Part shown: positions 22,830-30,640 of the stretch, piece by piece
Layout of the letters: the number at the start of each line of letters is the position of its first letter
Numbering within the stretch: the stretch's first letter is position 1
Assembly: GCF_000420545.1 (NCBI RefSeq)
Contig: NZ_ATVD01000001.1
Span: forward strand, 904,549 to 968,548
Direction of reading: 5' to 3'
DNA length: 64,000 nt
DNA from: Arenimonas oryziterrae DSM 21050 = YC6267
Lineage (GTDB): Bacteria; Pseudomonadota; Gammaproteobacteria; Xanthomonadales; Xanthomonadaceae
Position numbers and translations under genes: made by a program
The notes under the pieces: generated by a model
Seen by the model: the letters and a program-made list of their open reading frames with translations, nothing else
Databases searched by the model: none
Told to the model about the DNA's origin: nothing

Positions 22830-24992
22830 TCAGAATTTGCCGTAGTAGCCTTCTTTCAGGGCGTCGAACAGGTTCGCGGCGCTGTGCATCTCGCCGTCGT
22901 ATTCGATTTCCTCGTTGCCCTTGGCTTCCACGATCGTGCCGTCTTCGAGTTCGAAGCGGTAGGTCGTGTTCTCCAGGTCCGCTTCCTTCACCAGCACGCC
23001 CTGGAACGCGGCGGGGTTGAAGCGGAACGTCGTGCAGCCCTTCAAGCCCTGCTTGTGGGCGTACATGTAGATGTCCTTGAAGTCCTCGTACGGGTAGTCC
23101 GTCGGCACGTTCGCGGTCTTGGAGATCGACGAGTCGATCCACTTCTGCGAGGCGGCCTGGATGTCCACGTGCGCCTTCGGCGTGATGTCGTCGGCCGAGA
23201 TGAAATAGTCGGGCAGGCGGCCCTTGTCGTCGGTCGCGAACGGCATCGCGTCGGCATTGACCAGGGTGCGGTAGGCGAGCAGCTCGTAGCTGAACACCTC
23301 GACCTTTTCCTTGGACTTCTTGCCTTCGCGGATCACGTTGCGGCTGTAATGGTGCGCGAAGCTGGGCTCGATGCCGTTGGAGGCATTGTTGGCCAGGCTC
23401 AGCGAAATCGTGCCCGTGGGCGCGATCGAGCTGTGGTGGGTGAAGCGCGCGCCCACGTCGGCGATCTCTTCGACCAGCTCCGGCGCCACGGTGGCGACCC
23501 GCTGCATGTAGCGGCTGTACTTGGCGTGCAGCACGCGGCCCTTGATCTTGTGGCCGAGCTTGTAACCGTCGACCTTCATCTCCGGGCGCTGGCGCAGCAT
23601 TGCGGCGGTGACGGTGAAGTCCTCGTCCATGATCGGGGCCGGGCCCTTTTCCTTGGCGAGCGAGACCGCGACTTCCCAACCGGCGATCGCCATCTCGCGC
23701 GACACGTCTTCGGTGAAGCTGCAGCTCTCGGGCGAGCCGTATTTCATCTTCAGCATCGTCACCGTCGAACCCAGGCCCAGGAAGCCCATGCCGTGGCGGC
23801 GCTTGCGCATGATTTCCTGGCGCTGCTGCTCGAGCGGCAGGCCGTTCACTTCGACGACGTTGTCGAGCATGCGGGTGAACACGCGCACGACTTCCTTGTA
23901 TTCCTCCCAGTCGAAACGCGCCTGGTCGGTGAACGGGTCGCGCACGAAGGTGGTCAGGTTGATCGAGCCGAGCAGGCAGGCGCCGTACGGCGGCAACGGC
24001 TGCTCGCCGCAGGGGTTGGTCGCGCGGATGTTTTCGCACCACCAGTTGTTGTTCATCTCGTTGACGCGGTCGATGAGGATGAAACCGGGCTCGGCGAAGT
24101 CGTAGGTCGACGCCATGATGCGGTTCCACAACTGCTGCGCGCGGATATGACCGAACACCTTGCAGGCCACGAGCCCGTCTTCGCGGGTCACGTACGGGGC
24201 CGTGGTCGGCCATTCGCGCCAGACCACCTGTTTCGGGTCGTTGAGATCGACCTCGTCTTTCTCTTTGATGTTCACCGGGAAAACCAGCGGCCAGTCGGTG
24301 TCTTTCTCGACCGCAGCCATGAATTCGTCGGTGATGAGCAGGGACAAATTGAACTGACGCAGACGACCGTCTTCGCGCTTGGCGCCGATGAATTCCTTCA
24401 CGTCCGGATGGCTGACGTCGAAGGTACCCATCTGCGCGCCGCGGCGACCACCGGCCGAGGACACGGTGAAACACATCTTGTCGTAGATATCCATGAAGCT
24501 CAGCGGGCCGCTGGTGTAGGCACCGGCGCCGCTGACGTACGCGCCGCGCGGACGCAGCGTGGAGAACTCATAGCCGATGCCGCAGCCGGCCTTCAGGGTC
24601 AGGCCCGCTTCGTGGACCTTGTCCAGGATGCCGTCCATCGAGTCGGTGATCGTGCCCGAGACGGTGCAGTTGATCGTCGAGGTCGAGGGCTTGTGCTCGA
24701 GGGCACCGGCATTGGAGGTGATGCGGCCGGCCGGGATCGCGCCGCGGCGCAGGGCCCAGAGGAAGCGCTCGTACCAGTATTTCTGCTTCTCGGTGCCGGT
24801 TTCGGCGTCCGACAGGGCGCGGGCGACGCGCTGGTAGGTCTCGTCGATGGTGGCATCGACCGGTTCGCCCTTTTTGGTCTTGAGGCGGTACTTCTTATCC
24901 CAGATGTCGTAGGACGCGGGCTGCATGGCAATGCCTTGCGCCGACTCCGTCCCTGCTTCCTTCTTTACCGCCTCCAGGCGAACCGTGCTCAT
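22830..24992 (-). CDS. nrdJa: NrdJa, adenosylcobalamin-dependent (class II) ribonucleoside-diphosphate reductase
   Basis: 720 residues, the usual length for NrdJa. Substrate and catalytic motifs: STINCTVSGT with the first active-site Cys, AGCGIGYEFSTLRPRG, SSAGGRRGAQMGTFDVSHP, the radical-site NPCGEQPLPPYGAC, and the phosphate-binding APTGTISLSLANNASNGIEP. It makes deoxynucleotides without oxygen or a diiron subunit, using vitamin B12. The redox C-terminus is encoded separately (nrdJb). GGAGG precedes the ATG. It is transcribed from the promoter at 25250-25278 behind a leader of about 250 nt. Confidence 0.96.
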   Translation of the reverse strand: MSTVRLEAVKKEAGTESAQGIAMQPASYDIWDKKYRLKTKKGEPVDATIDETYQRVARALSDAETGTEKQKYWYERFLWALRRGAIPAGRITSNAGALEHKPSTSTINCTVSGTITDSMDGILDKVHEAGLTLKAGCGIGYEFSTLRPRGAYVSGAGAYTSGPLSFMDIYDKMCFTVSSAGGRRGAQMGTFDVSHPDVKEFIGAKREDGRLRQFNLSLLITDEFMAAVEKDTDWPLVFPVNIKEKDEVDLNDPKQVVWREWPTTAPYVTREDGLVACKVFGHIRAQQLWNRIMASTYDFAEPGFILIDRVNEMNNNWWCENIRATNPCGEQPLPPYGACLLGSINLTTFVRDPFTDQARFDWEEYKEVVRVFTRMLDNVVEVNGLPLEQQRQEIMRKRRHGMGFLGLGSTVTMLKMKYGSPESCSFTEDVSREMAIAGWEVAVSLAKEKGPAPIMDEDFTVTAAMLRQRPEMKVDGYKLGHKIKGRVLHAKYSRYMQRVATVAPELVEEIADVGARFTHHSSIAPTGTISLSLANNASNGIEPSFAHHYSRNVIREGKKSKEKVEVFSYELLAYRTLVNADAMPFATDDKGRLPDYFISADDITPKAHVDIQAASQKWIDSSISKTANVPTDYPYEDFKDIYMYAHKQGLKGCTTFRFNPAAFQGVLVKEADLENTTYRFELEDGTIVEAKGNEEIEYDGEMHSAANLFDALKEGYYGKF

Positions 24993-25243
24993 TGTTCTTG
25001 AATCCTCCGCTGGTGCCCTGGCCTGGGCTTGTTGTTGTATGTGATTGCGTTTGTGACCGGGGTCTACTTCCGGGGCCCGAAAGACAGGTAAGCGCGCTGG
25101 GAGGCAGGGCCTCGAAGCGTTCTAGCTGTCCTCTGGTTCAAACCCATGCCGTAGCGCTCGTCGCGTCGTGCAGGCTTCATGCCGGACCCCAAGGCTTGGG
25201 GCCTCCCCCGGGCTCCCCACACAACATGTTGGGTGAGGGCCGG
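24993..25243 (-). promoter_or_regulatory. Long GC-rich leader of nrdJa, candidate regulatory RNA
   Basis: About 250 nt between the promoter and the nrdJa ATG with no reading frame of protein character. It contains stable inverted repeats, for example CCCCAAG/CTTGGGG (25189-25203) and an AACATGTT palindrome near 25225. I do not see the conserved cobalamin-riboswitch box or its GCCACTG element. Structured-RNA surveys describe an nrdJ leader motif; membership here is a hypothesis. Confidence 0.5.
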
Positions 25244-25249
25244 GGGTCA

Positions 25250-25278
25250 AAACTACGCGCCGTCCGGGGTGCTGTCAA
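25250..25278 (-). promoter_or_regulatory. Sigma-70-type promoter of nrdJa
   Basis: On the minus strand, TTGACA (25278-25273) and TAGTTT (25255-25250) are separated by 17 bp. The -35 box is a perfect consensus and the -10 matches four of six. Transcription would start near 25243. An AT-rich stretch with AAATTTGTGG lies just upstream. Confidence 0.7.
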
Positions 25279-25578
25279 CCACAAATTTTACCTGATTTCC
25301 GGTCTGAATTCTCTTTTCACATCAGTCAGTTAGCTGAATATCCTGCGGTTTTGGCCGACTTCTTCCGCGGCCTGCGTAACCGGGCCGCGGTGAGCGATTC
25401 TGCCCTCCCCTGTTGTGCCGCCGGGCGGGTTTAACTTTCTGTTCAATCGGGGCTTGGGATAGTCGCTCGCCGTCATCGGCAACCGGACGGCCCGTCCGGG
25501 CATCCGAACTTGCGTGGGGCGGGGACTGCCCCAACGCTGGTCTGAACGACCCCACCGACCCCGACCCGAGCCGCCCTC
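25279..25578. other. Upstream region of the Deg-type protease gene
   Basis: 300 bases between the nrdJa promoter and the protease ATG. The first half is unusually AT-rich for the window. It must hold the protease promoter; GAACTT-like heptamers reminiscent of sigma-E -35 elements occur (for example at 25504), but no properly spaced -10 was found, so no promoter is called. Confidence 0.4.
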
Positions 25579-27021
25579 ATGCGCAAGTTGACCGCCTTCT
25601 CCTGCCTGCTGCTGGCCGCCCTCGGCGGCGGCGTCACCGCCCGCCTGCTGACCGCCGTACCGGGCGAAGCACCGATCGCGCAAAGCCCGGGCGGGGAATT
25701 CGCCGGCTCGGCCGCCGACGCCGCGATCGCACCCGCCGAAGCCGCCTTGCCGGCCCAGGTCGGCTCGCCGGTGCCCTCGCTGGCGCCGATGCTGGAAAAG
25801 GTCACCCCGGCGGTCGTGAACATCTACACCAAGCAGGTCGTGCGCGTGCGCAACCCGATGGCCGAGTTCTTCGGCGGCGGACGCTTCCCGCAGGAACGCG
25901 TGCAGCAGTCGCTGGGTTCGGGCGTCATCGTCGACGCGACACGCGGCCTGATCCTGACCAACAACCATGTCGTCGAAGGCGCGGATGCGGTCTCGGTCAC
26001 GCTCAGCGACGGCCGCACCTTCGAAGCGCAGCCGGTGGGCTCGGACGCCGACACCGACATCGCGGTGATCCGCATCACTGCGCCCAACCTCACCGCCCTG
26101 CCGCTCGCGGACACCAACAGCCTGCGCGTGGGCGATTTCGTCGTCGCCGTCGGCAATCCGTTCGGCCTGGGCCAGACGGTGACCAGCGGCATCGTGTCGG
26201 CGGTCGGCCGCAGCGGCCTGACCGGTTTCGGCTACCAGAATTTCATCCAGACCGATGCCTCGATCAATCCGGGCAATTCCGGCGGCGCGCTGGTCAACCT
26301 CAACGGCCAGCTGATCGGCATCAATGCCGCGAGCTTCAATCCGCAGGGCAGCGCGGCGGGCAACATTGGCCTCGGCTTCGCGATTCCGGCGAACCTGGCC
26401 AAGGAAATCATGCGCCAGCTCATGGCCTACGGCGAAGTACGCCGCGGCTCGCTGGGCCTGGACAGCATCGACATCACGCCGGCGACAGCGCAGCAGCTCA
26501 AGCTGGCGAATGTGCGCGGCGCGCTGGTCAACCGCGTGTACAACACCTCGCCGGCCGCCGCGGCGGGCATCCGTCCGGGCGACGTGATCACCCAGGTCAA
26601 TGGCCAGCGCATCGACAGCGCCGAGGGCCTGCACAATCTCGAGGGCCTGCTGCCGGTCGGTTTGCCGGTCACGCTGCAGCTGCTGCGCGATGGCAAGGCG
26701 CAGACCGTGCAGGCGACGCTGAAAGCACAGGCGCGCGAGATCGACGGCGCGCAGATCGACCCGCGCCTGACCGGCGCGAGCTTCAGCGAATTGCCCGAGC
26801 GCTATCGCAGCGAAGGCCTGCGCGGCGTGGTCGTGAGCAAGATCGCGCGCGGCAGCCGCGCGATGCAGAACGAACTCGCGCCGGGCGACCTGGTGCTGGC
26901 GATCAACCGCCGTGGCATCGAGGATATGAATGCGTTCCGCGCCCAGCTGGGCCAGCCGCCGCAGCGATTGATCCTGCTGCTGCAGCGGGGTAGCGCGCGG
27001 GGTGAGTTGGAGATGCGCTGA
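25579..27021 (+). CDS. Do-type periplasmic serine endoprotease (DegP/DegQ/MucD family)
   Basis: 480 residues. N-terminal signal/anchor MRKLTAFSCLLLAALGGGVTA. The trypsin-like domain has the full triad: His130 in TNNHVV, Asp160 in TDIAVI and Ser234 in NPGNSGGAL. Two PDZ domains follow (about 285-375 and 390-475), each with a GD(V/L) binding-loop segment (IRPGDVITQVNG, LAPGDLVLAINR). It degrades or chaperones misfolded envelope proteins. DegP and DegQ cannot be told apart reliably by eye; the short loop before the His favours DegQ-type. It is divergent from nrdJa and convergent with the GGDEF gene. Confidence 0.95.
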   Translation: MRKLTAFSCLLLAALGGGVTARLLTAVPGEAPIAQSPGGEFAGSAADAAIAPAEAALPAQVGSPVPSLAPMLEKVTPAVVNIYTKQVVRVRNPMAEFFGGGRFPQERVQQSLGSGVIVDATRGLILTNNHVVEGADAVSVTLSDGRTFEAQPVGSDADTDIAVIRITAPNLTALPLADTNSLRVGDFVVAVGNPFGLGQTVTSGIVSAVGRSGLTGFGYQNFIQTDASINPGNSGGALVNLNGQLIGINAASFNPQGSAAGNIGLGFAIPANLAKEIMRQLMAYGEVRRGSLGLDSIDITPATAQQLKLANVRGALVNRVYNTSPAAAAGIRPGDVITQVNGQRIDSAEGLHNLEGLLPVGLPVTLQLLRDGKAQTVQATLKAQAREIDGAQIDPRLTGASFSELPERYRSEGLRGVVVSKIARGSRAMQNELAPGDLVLAINRRGIEDMNAFRAQLGQPPQRLILLLQRGSARGELEMR

Positions 27022-27026
27022 GAGCT

Positions 27027-27132
27027 ACCCCCTCATCCGCCCTGCGGGCACCTTCTCCCCGGTGGGGAGAAGGGAATCTCACCGCGGCAGACGACTCCCT
27101 CTCCCGCTTGCGGGAGAGGGCCGGGGTGAGGG
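27027..27132. repeat. Pair of opposed family B REP-like hairpins
   Basis: Two hairpins: CTTCTCCCC / GGGGAGAAG at 27052-27071 and CCCTCTCCCG / CGGGAGAGGG at 27097-27120, the latter followed by CCGGGGTGAGGG. The two copies are in opposite orientation, a BIME-like arrangement. They fill the gap between two convergent genes and probably serve as a bidirectional transcript end. Confidence 0.85.
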
Positions 27133-27138
27133 CAGCCC

Positions 27139-28818
27139 TTAAGCCGCCGGCGCGTAAGTCTCGACCCGATTCCGCCCCAGTTCTTTCGCGCGATACAGCG
27201 CGCCATCGGCCGCTTCGAAGAACTCCGCTTCGTTGATGAACCGATGCTCGGCCGTGCTCGCCAGGCCGATCGACACCGTCACCGGCAAGCGGCCGGCGAA
27301 GCGCTTCTCCACCGCCGCGCGGATATTGCCGGCCACACGCTGCGCATCAGCCAGGCTCGACGACGGCAGGATGATCGAGAATTCTTCGCCGCCATAACGG
27401 CAGACCGTCGCGCCCGCCGGCACCTGCGTGCGCAGCAGGCGGCTGAGTTCGACCAGCACCTCGTCGCCGCGCGCGTGGCCGTAGGTGTCGTTGATGCGCT
27501 TGAAGTGGTCCAGGTCGATGACCAGCAGGGCGACCGCGCCCTCGCGCGAATGCGCGAAGAACAGCTCCAGCTGACGGTCGAAATAGCGACGGTTGGACAG
27601 GCTGGTCAGCGCGTCGGTCAGCGTCTGCCGGTGCAGCTCGTTCACGCGCGCGGCCAGGGCGAGCGACAGCAGCACCATCTCGAGCAGGGCGCCGGCCTGG
27701 AAGCCGTTCTGCGTGAGCGGGTTGTGCGGCAGCAGGCCGAAGGTCTTGAACATGTAGATCAGCACGCCGACCAGCAGCGCGAACCACGCGAGCATGAAAT
27801 AGATCGCCGGCCGGTAGCCCTGGATCACGCCGATCACGCCCAAGGCCATCATCACGAACACGGCCGCGATGGTGACGTAGGCCACCGGCTGGATCAGCAC
27901 CGCGTACGGCAGCACGAACGACGCCGCCAGGCCGACCAGGCTGAGGATCTGCAGCGCGAATGCGGCGCGGTCCAGGCGCGGCGAATGCTCGCGCGTGCTC
28001 AGGAAGTGCCGGGTGAACAGCAGGCCCGAGAGCAGCGACAGGCACAGCAGCACGAGCAGGGACTGGTTCGCCCAGCGCGGACTGTCCGGCCACAGGAACT
28101 GGAAGCTCAGGCCGTCATGCACGCCGAAGTACAGACCGTAGCTGGCCGCGTACGCGAGGTAGAAGAAGAACGCGCGATCGCGCACCGCGATGAAGATGAA
28201 AAGATTGTAGAAAAACAGCACGCAGAAGCCGCCGAAGTAGAAGCCGTAGGCGAGCTGTTCGAGGCTGATGGTTTCCAGCAGGCGGTGCGGACTCGACAGG
28301 GTCAGGCCCATGTTGAGCGAGCCGGAGGTCTCGAAGCGCAGGTACACCGTGCGCGTCTGCCCGGCGGCGATGCGCAGCGGAAACACGAAATCGCGGTTGG
28401 CGATCGGGCGCGAGGCGAACGGCAGGCGGTCGCCCGTGCGGATGACCTGCCATTGCCCGGCGGCGTCCTGCGACCACAGGTCGAGGTAGTCGATCAGCGG
28501 ATAGTCCTGGCGCAGCGCGACCTCGCGGTCGGTGGTCGTGGCGTTGCGCAGCTCCAGGCGCACCCACCACACCGACTTGCTAAAACCGAAACTGGTGTTG
28601 CGCGTGCCGACCGGCACGAAGGTCGCGTGGTCGCGCACCTGTTCGAACGGCAGTTTCGCGCTCGCGTCCTCGAACAGGGTCATCGCCGGCGCGGCCGGCA
28701 TCTCGGAGAAAAAATCGTCGATGGTGATCGCGGGCTGCGCCAGGCACGCCGTACTCAGCGCCCACCACAGCACCAGCAGCAGGCCGGCACGGAACGGCAA
28801 CGACATCGGTTTGCGCAT
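27139..28818 (-). CDS. 7TMR-DISM diguanylate cyclase (GGDEF)
   Basis: 559 residues from ATG 28818 (MRKPMSLPFRAGLLLV signal). Periplasmic 7TMR-DISM ligand domain at about 25-175, with GFSKSVWWVRLELRNAT and DYPLIDYLDLW. Seven membrane helices follow (about 185-385). The cytoplasmic GGDEF domain begins LTDALTSLSNRRYFD and has an active GGEEF signature (CRYGGEEFSIIL) and a DLDHFKRINDTYGH metal/GTP site. It should make cyclic-di-GMP in response to an unknown periplasmic, perhaps carbohydrate, ligand. No RXXD inhibitory site was recognised. Longer upstream frames are rejected. Confidence 0.93.
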   Translation of the reverse strand: MRKPMSLPFRAGLLLVLWWALSTACLAQPAITIDDFFSEMPAAPAMTLFEDASAKLPFEQVRDHATFVPVGTRNTSFGFSKSVWWVRLELRNATTTDREVALRQDYPLIDYLDLWSQDAAGQWQVIRTGDRLPFASRPIANRDFVFPLRIAAGQTRTVYLRFETSGSLNMGLTLSSPHRLLETISLEQLAYGFYFGGFCVLFFYNLFIFIAVRDRAFFFYLAYAASYGLYFGVHDGLSFQFLWPDSPRWANQSLLVLLCLSLLSGLLFTRHFLSTREHSPRLDRAAFALQILSLVGLAASFVLPYAVLIQPVAYVTIAAVFVMMALGVIGVIQGYRPAIYFMLAWFALLVGVLIYMFKTFGLLPHNPLTQNGFQAGALLEMVLLSLALAARVNELHRQTLTDALTSLSNRRYFDRQLELFFAHSREGAVALLVIDLDHFKRINDTYGHARGDEVLVELSRLLRTQVPAGATVCRYGGEEFSIILPSSSLADAQRVAGNIRAAVEKRFAGRLPVTVSIGLASTAEHRFINEAEFFEAADGALYRAKELGRNRVETYAPAA

Positions 28819-28945
28819 GAGGCTAGGTTTCCCGCATCGGCAAGGTGATCTGTGCGCTGCTGTGGCCAGCACATCCCCGGATCGCCGCTGAGCTTGCCAC
28901 AACCGACCGCGGTGTGAAATTGTTGGCCGTCTTCGGGGGAAACAC

Positions 28946-30607
28946 ATGGAAATCAAGGGACGGCCGGCCCGCTCGGCATTGCTGTTGTCCGCGCTGGCGC
29001 TCGCGAGCGCCTGCCACAAGACGCCCGACGCCCCACCGACCCCGAAGCCGGTGGGTCCCGAAGAACCCGGCCTGGTGCTCATGGACCAGGGCTGGTCGGC
29101 GGGCACGCGCGAAACCGCGTGGTTCAGCTCGTTCGGTTCGCAGCTGATGCCGTATCGCTGGCTGGCCCTGCTGGAGAAACCCGATTCCACCGAACGCTTC
29201 GCCAGCGACACGAATCTCGGCCGCCTCGGTTTCCTGCCCGCGCCCGCGTCGGCGAAAAACCCCGGCGGCTATCCGGTCGGCTTCGCACCGACGAGGGGCA
29301 GCGACGGCCAGTCCTGGGTCGGCCTGGGCTGCGCGGCCTGCCACACCGGCGAAGTGCACTACCAGGGCAAAGAGTTGCGCATCGACGGCGGCCCCGGCCT
29401 GCTGGATTTCACCCATTTCGAAGCCGAGCTCATCGCCAGCCTCAGCGCGACCGCGACCGACCCGGAAAAATTCGACCGCTTCGCGAACGCGCTCGGCGCC
29501 ACCGGCAATGCCCGCCTGGCTCTGCAGAACCAATTGATCCGCCTCACCCAGATCATCGACACGACCCATCGCATCAACGAGACCGACATCGACTACGGCC
29601 ACGGCCGCCTCGATGCCTTCGGACAGATCTTCAACGCGGTCGCAGTCACCGGCCTGGGTATTCCGGAAAACGCGCGGCCCCCGGATGCGCCGGTGAGTTT
29701 TCCGGCGCTGTGGTCGGCCTCGCATCTGGATGTCGTGCAGTGGAACGGCTCGGCGCCGAACGCCGGCCCCGGACCGCTGCTGCAGAACGTCACGACCGCG
29801 CTGGCGGTGTACGGCACGGTCGATCTGCACAAGGGCCCGCTCGGCGGTTACCCCTCGGGCGTGAATTTTTCCGATCTCGGCGCGATCCAGGATCGTTTCT
29901 ACCAGCTGCAGTCGCCGCAATGGCCGAACGCGATCTTCGGCACGCCCGATGCGACCAAGGTCGCGCGCGGCGCGACGATCTATGCCGCGCAATGCCAGTC
30001 CTGCCATGCCCTGTCCGATCGCAGCGACCGCAAACGCCAGCTGCCGACCACCCTGGTGCCGCTGCAGGACATCGGCACCGACCCGCGCATGGTGCAGAAC
30101 TTCCTGCGCGGCGAAGTCAAAACCGGCGTGCTGCAGGGACGCAAGCAGGCCCTGCTCGCCGGTCCGGTGTTCGGACCGAAGGCGCGCAGCATCGATGTCG
30201 TCGTGCACGCCGCGATCGGCGCGACGATGCGGCATCCGCTCGCGGCGGTGAAGGACGCCGTCGTCGGTTATCACCGCACGATCAAAGCCGGCATCGACCA
30301 GCACCCGAACCATTACAAGGCGCGACCGCTCGACGGCATCTGGGCCAGTGCGCCGTATCTGCACAATGGCTCGGTGCCCAACCTCGCGTCCTTGCTGCTG
30401 CCGCCCGCGCAGCGGCCGACCGCCTTCGATGTCGGCCAACGCGAATACGACCCGGTTGGCGTCGGCTATGTGCTCAAGGCCGAGGGCGCGCCGGCGAGCG
30501 CGTTCGACACCGCGCTCACCGGCAACAGCAATGCCGGGCACGTGTACGGCACCACGCTCGACGCGGCAGCGCGCGCGGACCTGCTGGAATATCTGAAGAC
30601 GCTGTAA
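28946..30607 (+). CDS. Di-haem cytochrome c peroxidase-like protein (MauG/RoxA type)
   Basis: 553 residues with GGGGGAA before the ATG. Hydrophobic N-terminus with a possible lipobox at Cys23 (LASAC). Two haem c sites: CAACH (129-133) and CQSCH (350-354). Family segments include GYPVGFAPT, LDVVQWNGSAPN and APYLHNGSVPNLASLLLPP, which are shared with RoxA-like rubber oxygenases and larger MauG-type peroxidases. It should be exported and redox-active; whether it acts on peroxide or an organic polymer cannot be told. Convergent with the patatin gene. Confidence 0.9.
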   Translation: MEIKGRPARSALLLSALALASACHKTPDAPPTPKPVGPEEPGLVLMDQGWSAGTRETAWFSSFGSQLMPYRWLALLEKPDSTERFASDTNLGRLGFLPAPASAKNPGGYPVGFAPTRGSDGQSWVGLGCAACHTGEVHYQGKELRIDGGPGLLDFTHFEAELIASLSATATDPEKFDRFANALGATGNARLALQNQLIRLTQIIDTTHRINETDIDYGHGRLDAFGQIFNAVAVTGLGIPENARPPDAPVSFPALWSASHLDVVQWNGSAPNAGPGPLLQNVTTALAVYGTVDLHKGPLGGYPSGVNFSDLGAIQDRFYQLQSPQWPNAIFGTPDATKVARGATIYAAQCQSCHALSDRSDRKRQLPTTLVPLQDIGTDPRMVQNFLRGEVKTGVLQGRKQALLAGPVFGPKARSIDVVVHAAIGATMRHPLAAVKDAVVGYHRTIKAGIDQHPNHYKARPLDGIWASAPYLHNGSVPNLASLLLPPAQRPTAFDVGQREYDPVGVGYVLKAEGAPASAFDTALTGNSNAGHVYGTTLDAAARADLLEYLKTL

Positions 30608-30640
30608 GCCGGCGACGACGCGCCGGTCACGGTGGCCTGC

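Noticed and set aside
22884..25001. Plus-strand open frame of 705 codons opposite nrdJa
   Set aside because: His/Arg/Val-rich shadow text with no motif; nrdJa on the other strand is unmistakable.
25120..25160. tRNA T-arm (GGTTCAAACCC near 25136)
   Set aside because: Flanking bases do not form the T-stem, and no acceptor, D or anticodon arms are present around it; it lies in the nrdJa leader.
24993..25243. Classical cobalamin riboswitch
   Set aside because: The conserved B12 box (ending GGAGACCTGCC) and GCCACTG element are not visible in the leader; kept only as an unknown structured leader.
25490..25560. Sigma-E promoter for the Deg-type protease
   Set aside because: GAACTT is present but no TCTGA-like -10 lies 16-17 bp downstream.
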